A stretch of DNA of 64,000 nucleotides, from contig NZ_JAERSG010000003.1 of NCBI RefSeq assembly GCF_016735675.1, positions 1 through 64,000 on the forward strand, read 5' to 3'. Made by a program: the position numbers and the translations under genes. Numbering within the stretch: position 1 is the first letter of the stretch; each line of letters begins with the position of its first letter. Below the pieces are notes generated by a model that searched no databases, had not been told where the DNA came from, and saw nothing but the letters and a program-made list of their open reading frames with translations. Source of the DNA: Nocardioides baculatus (GTDB taxonomy: Bacteria; Actinomycetota; Actinomycetes; Propionibacteriales; Nocardioidaceae). This document shows positions 1-10,604 of the stretch, piece after piece.

Positions 1-1
1 A

Positions 2-119
2 GTTACGGCGGCCATAGCGAAACGGGAAACACCCGGTCCCATACCGAACCCGGAAGTTAAGCCTTTCAGCGCCGATGGTACTGCAACCGAGAGGTTGTGG
101 GAGAGTAGGACGCCGCCGG
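2..119 (+). rRNA. rrf: 5S ribosomal RNA
   Basis: Complete 5S rRNA, the last gene of an rRNA operon whose 16S and 23S lie left of the window. The 5' strand ACGGCGGCC pairs with GGACGCCGCC at the 3' end. The conserved internal segments CCCATACCGAACCCGGAAG and CCGATGGTACTGC are present in order. Ends are set from the closing stem and may be off by 1-2 nt. Confidence 0.95.
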
Positions 120-134
120 ACAAGCATTGTGGAA

Positions 135-163
135 GTGGGGTCACCTTCGGGTGGCCCCGCTTT
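135..163 (+). terminator. Rho-independent terminator of the rRNA operon
   Basis: An 11-bp stem (135-145 with 150-160, including G-U pairs) is closed by a UUCG tetraloop at 146-149 and followed by TTT. It lies 16 nt after the 5S rRNA. Confidence 0.8.
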
Positions 164-300
164 CTGCATTTCGGACGTCCTTCCGGTTGTTGTCGACGGG
201 CCACGAGGCGTCCACAGGCGCACCTTGGTGGGCACTTTCCACAGCCCTCCTGTCGCGACCTCGGATGATGTCGGTCGCCGCCCGGAGAGTGGTCGCAGGA
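164..300. other. Gap between rRNA terminator and ssb-like gene
   Basis: No coding sequence with actinobacterial codon bias and no clear promoter hexamer is visible here. It should hold the promoter of the downstream SSB-like gene, whose ribosome binding site AGGAGG is at about 298-303. Confidence 0.4.
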
Positions 301-308
301 GGTGCACT

Positions 309-713
309 GTGACCACTGCACAGAAGAACAAGCCGAGCGACACCACCGAGTCGGGCGACATCGAGGTCGCGACCAACGACGTACGACTCGTGGGTCGGCT
401 GACCGCCGAGCCGGCGGTCGTGGAGCTGCCGAGCGGGGACACGCTCATCACGTTCCGGATCTCGGTGCCACGGGCCTCACCGACGCGAGCGGCATCGTCC
501 GCGCCGGGGAAGGGGCAGCGCGTCGACTCGGTGCCGTGCACGGCCTGGACCCCTCGGCTGCGCCGGAGCATCCTGGCGTGGCGTCCGGGCGACCTGGTGG
601 AGGTGTCCGGCGCCGTCCGGTGCCGTTTCTACCAGGCCGGCGGGGCGACGAGGTCGCGCGTCGAGGTCGAGGCCGCTGCGGCGAGGATCATCCGTCGGTC
701 ATCGGCCGCATGA
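309..713 (+). CDS. SSB-like single-stranded DNA-binding protein (OB fold)
   Basis: 134-residue protein beginning at GTG 309, chosen because an AGGAGG ribosome binding site lies just upstream. The same frame is open further upstream to 75, but that part overlaps the 5S gene and its terminator. Residues about 20-125 read as an SSB-type OB fold: NDVRLVGRLTAEPAVVELP, then ITFRISVPR, then VDSVPCTAWTPRLRRSI and LVEVSGAVRCRFYQ. The acidic glycine-rich tail of housekeeping SSB is absent, so this is probably a paralogue involved in repair or recombination, not the replicative SSB. The last 26 bp overlap the end of the convergent DUF1015 gene. Confidence 0.8.
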   Translation: MTTAQKNKPSDTTESGDIEVATNDVRLVGRLTAEPAVVELPSGDTLITFRISVPRASPTRAASSAPGKGQRVDSVPCTAWTPRLRRSILAWRPGDLVEVSGAVRCRFYQAGGATRSRVEVEAAAARIIRRSSAA

Positions 714-1806
714 GCGCGCCGAGGCTCGGCTTCGGCTGGAAGGACGTCGCCTTCTCCGGCAGGAGCCCTCCCGACTCGACGAGGGCGCGGACCTGCTCGA
801 AGTCCGGACTCGGCAGCAGGACCGCCGGCGAGGACGCACTCGTGGCCGCCAGCGCGTCCTCGACGTTGTGGTGGTGCTCGATCCGCATCAGGGGGGTGCC
901 GAGCCGAGGCAGCACGCGCTCGTGCAACCACGACACCGCAGCGGCACGGTCGAGGTTGACCGGGCTCACGGTGTGCCACGACTGGCCGTCGGTCAGCACG
1001 AGATGGGTGCTGTCGAGCGCGCTCAGCGCCCGCCGCCTGCCGTGGGTCGTCACCTCGGCCCCGGCCTCGCGCGCGGCCTCGACCAGGGCGGCCAGCGTCG
1101 TACCGGGCAGGGTGCGATGGATCGCCCCGAGGAACAGGGGAGTGTCGACCTGGTCGACCAGCATCGCCAGACCCGCGTCCCACGCCGTGCCCGGGTGCTC
1201 CTGCTGGAGGCGGAGATATGCCGCATACCGGTGGTGGCCGTCGGCGATGAGGCACCGGGTCTCGCTCAGCAGGGTGCCGATCCGGGCGAGGGCCTCGGGG
1301 TCGCGGACCGCCCAGATGCGCTGGCGCTGGCCGCTGCGATCGAGGTAGCGCCAGTCGGGGCGCCCACGGGTGACGTCGGCGAGCACGTCGCGCAGCTCCG
1401 GTTCGCCGTGGTGCACGAGCAGGATCGGAGCCGGGTTGAGGTCCATCTGGTGCATCCGGTCGGCGAGCTCGCCGGCCTGCTCGGGATGGATCTCCTCGTG
1501 GGGCCAGACGGCGCGGTCGGCGCGCGAGGACGTACGCCGCGACATCCCGAGCGCGCCGACGAGGCCACGCACGGTGAGCCCGGCCGCGGTGTACTCGTGG
1601 ACGTAGAGAGCGGGAGCGGTGTCGGCGACGGCGCGTCCCTGCGCGATCCACGTCGTCAATCGGGCCGCGACGTCGCGGTAGGGTCGCGCGAGCGCTCGCG
1701 CGGATGCCGGGTCGCCGACGTGGTTCGGAGCAAGCATGAGCGCGCGGAACGGCAGCAGCTCGAGGGGCTTCGCGACGTACGGCGGCACGTCGGTGGCGAA
1801 GTCCAT
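688..1806 (-). CDS. DUF1015 family protein
   Basis: 372-residue cytoplasmic protein of the DUF1015 family (function unproven; the family occurs across bacteria). Recognisable segments are the N-terminal AKPLELLPFRALMLAPNHVGD, the central IADGHHRYAAYLRLQQEH, and a C-terminal MRIEHHHNVEDAL. The His-rich motifs suggest a metal- or nucleotide-dependent role, but no reaction is known to me. The gene converges on the SSB-like gene and overlaps it by 26 bp. Its ATG lies 6 nt from a TACGAT -10 element, so the mRNA is probably leaderless. Confidence 0.85.
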   Translation of the reverse strand: MDFATDVPPYVAKPLELLPFRALMLAPNHVGDPASARALARPYRDVAARLTTWIAQGRAVADTAPALYVHEYTAAGLTVRGLVGALGMSRRTSSRADRAVWPHEEIHPEQAGELADRMHQMDLNPAPILLVHHGEPELRDVLADVTRGRPDWRYLDRSGQRQRIWAVRDPEALARIGTLLSETRCLIADGHHRYAAYLRLQQEHPGTAWDAGLAMLVDQVDTPLFLGAIHRTLPGTTLAALVEAAREAGAEVTTHGRRRALSALDSTHLVLTDGQSWHTVSPVNLDRAAAVSWLHERVLPRLGTPLMRIEHHHNVEDALAATSASSPAVLLPSPDFEQVRALVESGGLLPEKATSFQPKPSLGALMRPMTDG

Positions 1807-1812
1807 CGGAGC

Positions 1813-1818
1813 ATCGTA
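1813..1818 (-). promoter_or_regulatory. -10 element TACGAT of DUF1015 gene
   Basis: TACGAT read on the minus strand ends 6 nt before the ATG at 1806, so transcription would start at or next to the start codon. No convincing -35. Confidence 0.5.
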
Positions 1819-1855
1819 GGGGGACGCTCATCACGATCCGGAGAAGGGGTGGAGC

Positions 1856-2878
1856 ATGCTCGAGGAGTCAGCGACTCCGATCATGGAGGCGCACGACCTG
1901 GTGATGTTCGACCTGGACGGTGTGGTCTACGTCGGCGACACCGCCATCGAGGGAGCCGCAGGGCACATCGACCGTCTCCGCGCCACCGGGACCCACGTCG
2001 CGTTCGTCACCAACAACGCCTCGCGGCCTCCCGCCAAGGTGGCCGAGAAGCTCGGCAAGGTCGGGGTGGCCGCGTCGGCCGAGGACGTCGTGACGTCCGC
2101 CCAGGCGGCGGCCCGGGTGCTGTCCGACGCGCACGGTGCCGGGGCGAAGATCCTGCTGCTCGGCGGCGAGGGCCTGCGCGTGGCGCTCGTCGAGGCCGGG
2201 CTCGAGCCGGTCGAGGACCCGGAGGGCGCGGTTGCCGTGGTGAGCGGCTACGGGCCGGACGTGCGGTGGCGCGACATCATGCGGGTCTCGACGCTGGTGC
2301 GCGACGGCCTTCCCTATGTCGCCAGCAACACCGACATGACCATCCCGACGCCCTACGGCCTCGCACCCGGCCACGGCGTGCTCGTGCGGACCATCTCGGA
2401 CTTCGCCGGGATCGAGCCGACGGTGGCCGGCAAGCCGGAGAAGCCGCTGATGGAGGAGACCGTCCGACGCGTCGGCGGGGACCGGCCGCTCATGGTCGGC
2501 GACCGGCTCGACACCGACATCGAGGGCGCGCACGCCATCGACGTGCCGTCGCTGCTGGTCCTGACCGGTGTGAGCTGGCTCGAGGACCTCGTCGCGGCGA
2601 CGCCGGAGCTGCGTCCGACCTACATCTCGCCGACGCTCGAGGGGCTCTTCGAGCCGCACCCGGCTCCTCGCCGGACGGACGACGGCGAGGTCGAGCTGGG
2701 CGGGTGGACGGCGAGGGTCGACGACGGTCGGTTGGCGGTCAGCGGCGCGGGCGGCGACGCCGACTGGTGGCGGGTGGTCGCGACCGCCGGCTGGCTCCAT
2801 CTCGACGCGTCCGGGACCCCCGTCGACCTCGGCGACACGACGCCGCCCGGGCCCGCCCGACGGCTCGGTGCCGAGTAG
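1856..2878 (+). CDS. HAD-IIA family phosphatase (NagD/PGPase-like)
   Basis: 340-residue HAD hydrolase. Motif I is FDLDGVVYVG (Asp nucleophile) at residues 15-24, motif II is FVTNNASRPP at about 51-60, and motifs III/IV are KPEKPLMEET and MVGDRLDTDIEGA. This arrangement with a C2 cap is typical of subfamily IIA (phosphoglycolate, pNPP and nucleotide phosphatases); the substrate cannot be read from sequence. After the catalytic core there is a C-terminal extension of about 65 residues rich in Trp and Gly (VELGGWTARVDDGRLAVSG) that is not part of the HAD fold. Start ATG 1856 has a GGTGGAG ribosome binding site; ATG 1883 is an alternative. Its TAG stop forms the first three bases of the next gene's -10 element. 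Confidence 0.88.
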   Translation: MLEESATPIMEAHDLVMFDLDGVVYVGDTAIEGAAGHIDRLRATGTHVAFVTNNASRPPAKVAEKLGKVGVAASAEDVVTSAQAAARVLSDAHGAGAKILLLGGEGLRVALVEAGLEPVEDPEGAVAVVSGYGPDVRWRDIMRVSTLVRDGLPYVASNTDMTIPTPYGLAPGHGVLVRTISDFAGIEPTVAGKPEKPLMEETVRRVGGDRPLMVGDRLDTDIEGAHAIDVPSLLVLTGVSWLEDLVAATPELRPTYISPTLEGLFEPHPAPRRTDDGEVELGGWTARVDDGRLAVSGAGGDADWWRVVATAGWLHLDASGTPVDLGDTTPPGPARRLGAE

Positions 2879-2881
2879 GGT
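2876..2881 (+). promoter_or_regulatory. -10 element TAGGGT (contains upstream stop codon)
   Basis: TAGGGT ends 7 nt before ATG 2889. Its first three bases are the stop codon of the HAD gene. Confidence 0.55.
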
Positions 2882-2888
2882 CGTGACC

Positions 2889-3095
2889 ATGGAGCGGGAC
2901 AGCGAGAGGGACCCCGACAGCACGGCGGACGACGGCTCGACCGGCGTCGCTGAGGTCGACCAGGTCCTGGCCGACGTCGCGGCCGTGTCCGGCACGCCGG
3001 TGGCGGGCCACGTCGCGGTGTTCGAGCGGGCGCACGAGCAGCTCCGTCGCGCCCTCGACGCCCAGCCGGAGCCTGGCCAGCAGCAGGGCGCCTGA
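2889..3095 (+). CDS. Small acidic conserved-position hypothetical protein
   Basis: 68-residue acidic protein, MERDSERDPD... with a helical centre (GVAEVDQVLADVAAVSG, then HVAVFERAHEQLRRALDAQ) and a Gln/Gly tail. I do not recognise a domain. A small unannotated protein directly before tlyA is common in actinobacteria, so it is probably real. Start ATG 2889 is 7 nt after TAGGGT, which suggests a leaderless transcript that could also carry tlyA, 7 nt downstream. Confidence 0.65.
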   Translation: MERDSERDPDSTADDGSTGVAEVDQVLADVAAVSGTPVAGHVAVFERAHEQLRRALDAQPEPGQQQGA

Positions 3096-3102
3096 CCCGG
3101 CC

Positions 3103-3942
3103 GTGCCACCTCGACGACTTCGACTCGACCAGGAGCTCGTCCGGCGCGGACTCGCCCGATCGCGCGAGCACGCGAGCGAGCTGGTCGCCGCCGGACGCGT
3201 GACGGTGTCGGGCGCGCCCGCGACCAAGCCCGCCACGGGGGTGACCACGGACGTGGCGATCGTCGTACGTGACGACCCGACGTCGGTGGACTACGTGTCG
3301 CGGGGCGGTCACAAGCTCGCGGGTGCCCTGGCGGCGTTCGCCGCCCACGGCGTGAGCGTCGAGGGCAAGCGCTGCCTCGATGCCGGCGCCTCGACCGGCG
3401 GCTTCACCGACGTCCTGCTCCGGGCCGGCGCCCGGCAGGTCGTCGCCGTCGACGTCGGCTACGGCCAGCTCGCGTGGTCGCTGCAGAGCGACGACCGGGT
3501 CGAGGTCCACGACCGCACCAACATCCGCGAGCTCACCCTCGACATCGTCGGCGAGCCCGTCGACCTGGTGGTCGGCGACCTTTCCTTCATCTCGTTGGCG
3601 CTGGTGCTCGACCCGCTGTTGTCGGTGACCCGCGAGGACGGCCAGCTGGCACTCATGGTGAAGCCGCAGTTCGAGGTGGGCAAGGACCGGGTCGGCAAGG
3701 GCGGAGTGGTGCGCGACCTCGCGCTGCGCGCCGAGGCCGTCACGACCATCGCCGACCTGGCCGCCGCCCGCGGGTGGGGCGCGGTGGCCGTCACCGTCAG
3801 CCCGCTGCCCGGGCCCTCGGGCAACGTCGAGTTCTTCCTGCTCCTGCGGCGCGGCGCGGCGGCCATCGACGCCGACGACATCCGTGCCGAGGTGGAGAGG
3901 GCGGCCCCACTGGGGGTGCCGTCTGAGAGGGTGGATCCGTGA
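3103..3942 (+). CDS. tlyA: TlyA: 16S/23S rRNA (cytidine-2'-O)-methyltransferase
   Basis: 279 residues. The N-terminal S4 RNA-binding domain (LRLDQELVRRGLARSREHA, residues 5-23) is followed by an FtsJ/RrmJ-like Rossmann methyltransferase with SAM motif I CLDAGASTGGFTDVLLRAGA (about 91-110) and the K-D-K-E type catalytic segments VVGDLSFIS and LALMVKPQFEVG. TlyA 2'-O-methylates cytidines in 16S and 23S rRNA, and its loss gives capreomycin resistance in mycobacteria. Start GTG 3103 gives the normal S4 N-terminus. The stop overlaps the GTG of nadK by 4 nt (GTGA), and the order tlyA-nadK-recN matches M. tuberculosis Rv1694-Rv1696. Confidence 0.95.
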   Translation: MPPRRLRLDQELVRRGLARSREHASELVAAGRVTVSGAPATKPATGVTTDVAIVVRDDPTSVDYVSRGGHKLAGALAAFAAHGVSVEGKRCLDAGASTGGFTDVLLRAGARQVVAVDVGYGQLAWSLQSDDRVEVHDRTNIRELTLDIVGEPVDLVVGDLSFISLALVLDPLLSVTREDGQLALMVKPQFEVGKDRVGKGGVVRDLALRAEAVTTIADLAAARGWGAVAVTVSPLPGPSGNVEFFLLLRRGAAAIDADDIRAEVERAAPLGVPSERVDP

Positions 3943-4907
3943 CCAGCCAACCGTCCGGACGCCGCGTGCTGGTGCTTGCCCACACCGGCCGGGCCGAGGT
4001 GCGCGAGGTGGCCCGCGAGTGCGTGCAGCGGCTCACCGCGCACGGCATCGCCGTACGCCTGCTGGCCGACGAGGCGGCCGATCTCGGGCTCGCGGGTCCG
4101 GGCACCGGCGGACTGGTCGAGACGACGCAGCCCGACGACATGCCGGGGGAGGGCTGCGAGCTGGTGCTCGTCATCGGCGGCGACGGCTCGATCCTGCGCG
4201 CGGCCGAGCTGACCCACGAGACGAGCACCCCGCTGCTCGGCGTGAACCTCGGGCACGTCGGCTTCCTCGCCGAGGCCGAGCAGGACGACGTGGAGTCGAC
4301 GATCACGGCGATCGTGAACCGCGCCTACACCGCCGAGGACCGGCTGACGCTCGGCGTGCAGGTGCTGGTGGGCAAGGAGGTCCTGTTCACGACCTTCGCC
4401 CTCAACGAGGCCAGCGTCGAGAAGGCCGCCCGCGAGCGGATGCTCGAGGTCGTCGTCGAGGTCGACGGACGACCGCTGTCGCGGTGGGGCTGCGACGGCG
4501 TCGTGTGCGCCACCCCCACCGGTTCGACGGCCTACAACTTCAGCGCCGGGGGACCGGTGGTGTGGCCCGAGGTCGAGGCCCTGCTCATCGTGCCGCTGAG
4601 CGCACACGCGCTCTTCGCGAGACCGATGGTGGTCGCTCCGACGTCGGTGCTCGCCATCGAGGTGCTCGCGAGCAGCACCAACAGCTCCGGCGTGCTGTGG
4701 TGCGACGGCCGACGTTCGGTCGATCTGCCTCCCGGCGCCCGCATCGAGGTGCGCCGGGGCGAGCGTCCGGTGCGCCTCGTGCGCCTGCACCAGGCGCCGT
4801 TCACGGACCGGCTCGTGGCGAAGTTCGGCCTGCCCGTCGAGGGATGGCGCGGCGCCGCCGAGCGCCGCCGCCGCGACCACGGCGACAACGGTGATGCGGA
4901 TGCTTGA
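3939..4907 (+). CDS. nadK: NAD kinase
   Basis: 322 residues. ATP-dependent NAD kinase making NADP. The GGDGS motif occurs as VIGGDGSILRAAEL (about 74-87), followed by NLGHVGFLAEAEQDD. The NE motif FALNEASVEKA and the substrate loop DGVVCATPTGSTAYNFSAGGP are intact. Polyphosphate can be an alternative phosphoryl donor in actinobacterial members. It is translationally coupled to tlyA (GTGA overlap) and overlaps recN by 8 nt, forming one operon. Confidence 0.96.
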   Translation: MTSQPSGRRVLVLAHTGRAEVREVARECVQRLTAHGIAVRLLADEAADLGLAGPGTGGLVETTQPDDMPGEGCELVLVIGGDGSILRAAELTHETSTPLLGVNLGHVGFLAEAEQDDVESTITAIVNRAYTAEDRLTLGVQVLVGKEVLFTTFALNEASVEKAARERMLEVVVEVDGRPLSRWGCDGVVCATPTGSTAYNFSAGGPVVWPEVEALLIVPLSAHALFARPMVVAPTSVLAIEVLASSTNSSGVLWCDGRRSVDLPPGARIEVRRGERPVRLVRLHQAPFTDRLVAKFGLPVEGWRGAAERRRRDHGDNGDADA

Positions 4908-6672
4908 GGAGCTGCGGATCAGCCAGCTCGGCGTGATCGACTCCTCGACCCTGGAGCTCGGCCCCGGGCTGACGGTGATCACGGGTGAGACCGGCGCCGG
5001 CAAGACGATGGTCGTCACCGCCCTCGGCCTGCTGCTCGGCGGCCGCGCCGACTCCGGTGCCGTCCGTACGGGCGCCAAGCAGGCGCGCGTCGAGGGCGTG
5101 GTGTCCGCTGCTGCGCTCGACACGTTCCGCGACGCCGTGGAGGACGCCGGCGGCGTGGTGGAGGACGACCAGGTCGTGCTCGCCCGCAACGTCGCCGCCC
5201 ACGGGCGCTCGCGCGCATGGGTCGGCGGTGCGTCGGTCCCCGTGACGACGCTCGCCGACCTGGCCGAACCGCTCGTCGCGGTCCACGGCCAGTCCGACCA
5301 GCACCGGCTGCTCCGTGCCGGTGCCCAGCGTGCGTCCCTCGACCGGTTCGGTGGCGACGCGCTCGCCGCCACCGCGACGTCGTACGCATCCCGGTGGGCG
5401 GAGCTGGCAGCGACCGAGCGCACGCTCGCCGAGGTGCTCGGCTCCGCGCGCGAGCGGGCACGCGAGGCCGACCAGCTCCGGTTCGGTCTCGGCGAGGTCG
5501 AGGCGATCGATCCCAAGCCGGGGGAGGACGTCGAGCTCGCCGCGGAGGAGACCCGGCTCGGGTTCGCCGACACGCTGCGCACCGCGGCGGAGACCGCGCG
5601 CGAGGCGCTCTCCAGCGAGGAGGGCTCGCCGGATGCCCTGGGCCTCAGCAGCGCGGCGCGGCAGGCCCTCGACGGCGTCCGCGAGCACGACGCGACGGCG
5701 GGCGAGCTCGCCGACCGGATCGCCGAGGTCGGCCACCTCCTCGTCGACGTGGCCGGCGACGTGGCGTCCTACGCCTCAAGCCTGGAGACCGACCCGGCAC
5801 GCCTGGCCAACGTCTCCGAGCGGCGGGCGGCACTGACGGCGCTCACCAGGAAGTACGGCGAGACCATCGACGAGGTGCTCGCCTGGGCCGAGGACGGCGC
5901 CAAGCGCCTGCTCGACCTCGAGGACGCCGACGGCCAGGTCGGCGAGCTCGAGGCGCGGCGCGACCGCCTGCGCGACGAGCTCGGCACCCTCGCCTCGACG
6001 CTCACCGCCCAGCGCACGGAGGCCGCCACCCGGCTCGGCACGGCGGTCAGTGACGAGCTGACGTCGCTCGCCATGCCGCACGCCACCGTGACCGTCGCGC
6101 TCACCCAGAACCCGACCCCCACGCCCGCGGTCCCCGCCGGCCCCCAGCTGCTGGTCGACGGCCGCTGGCTGCGAGCCACCTCGCACGGTGTCGACGACGT
6201 CGAGTTCCTGCTGGCGGCCAACACCGGCGCCGATGCGCGTCCGCTGCACAAGGGCGCGTCCGGCGGCGAGCTGTCGCGCGTCATGCTCGCGCTCGAGGTG
6301 TCGCTCGCCGAGACCGGCTCCGTGCCGACCTTCGTCTTCGACGAGGTGGACGCGGGGGTGGGTGGCAAGGCGGCCATCGAGGTCGGCCGCCGGCTCGCCG
6401 CGCTCGCACGCACCTCGCAGGTCCTGGTCGTCACCCACCTGCCACAGGTGGCGGCCTATGCCGACCGTCACGTGGTCGTCCACAAGTCGAGCGACGGATC
6501 GGTCACGACGTCCGGGCTGGTCACCCTCGACGACGCCGAGCGGGAGCGCGAGCTGTCCCGGATGCTCGCCGGCGTCGACGACTCCGACAGCGCCCGCGCG
6601 CACGCCCGGGAGCTCCTCGCGACCGCCGCGCCCGAGCGGGCGTGCCTCCCCGAAGGGCACCCGACCGGCTGA
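4900..6672 (+). CDS. recN: DNA repair protein RecN
   Basis: 590 residues from ATG 4900; GTG 4891 and ATG 4894 are in-frame alternatives, but MLEELRISQLGVI is the usual RecN start. SMC-like ATPase for double-strand break repair. Walker A is TVITGETGAGKTMVV at about 23-37. A central coiled-coil region (about 150-390) is rich in Glu/Arg/Ala heptads. The signature is ASGGELSRVMLALEV, Walker B is FVFDEVDAGVGG, and the H-loop is VVTHLPQVAAYAD. An AT-rich SOS box was not found in this GC-rich operon context. It overlaps nadK by 8 nt. Confidence 0.95.
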   Translation: MLEELRISQLGVIDSSTLELGPGLTVITGETGAGKTMVVTALGLLLGGRADSGAVRTGAKQARVEGVVSAAALDTFRDAVEDAGGVVEDDQVVLARNVAAHGRSRAWVGGASVPVTTLADLAEPLVAVHGQSDQHRLLRAGAQRASLDRFGGDALAATATSYASRWAELAATERTLAEVLGSARERAREADQLRFGLGEVEAIDPKPGEDVELAAEETRLGFADTLRTAAETAREALSSEEGSPDALGLSSAARQALDGVREHDATAGELADRIAEVGHLLVDVAGDVASYASSLETDPARLANVSERRAALTALTRKYGETIDEVLAWAEDGAKRLLDLEDADGQVGELEARRDRLRDELGTLASTLTAQRTEAATRLGTAVSDELTSLAMPHATVTVALTQNPTPTPAVPAGPQLLVDGRWLRATSHGVDDVEFLLAANTGADARPLHKGASGGELSRVMLALEVSLAETGSVPTFVFDEVDAGVGGKAAIEVGRRLAALARTSQVLVVTHLPQVAAYADRHVVVHKSSDGSVTTSGLVTLDDAERERELSRMLAGVDDSDSARAHARELLATAAPERACLPEGHPTG

Positions 6673-6687
6673 CACCATGGCGCGGTC

Positions 6688-10486
<3,799 letters not shown>

Positions 10487-10487
10487 C

Positions 10488-10604
10488 CAGCGCGAGGAAG
10501 CGCCCGGTCACGGCCTCTCAGCGCGAGGAAGCGCCCGGTCACCGCCTCTCAGCGCGAGGAAGCGCCCGGTCACCGCCTCTCAGCGCGAGGAAGCGCGTGG
10601 TCAG
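10488..10604. repeat. 31-bp tandem repeat array, 4 copies, between pyrG and pepN
   Basis: Units start at 10488, 10519, 10550 and 10581, a period of exactly 31 bp. Each starts CAGCGCGAGGAAGCGC and continues CCGGTCACCGCCTCT; unit 1 differs at one base, and unit 4 decays after GCGC and runs into the pepN stop codon. Each unit can fold as GCGC-GAGGAA-GCGC. The array fills the whole gap between two convergent genes, with no unique spacers. Confidence 0.9.
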
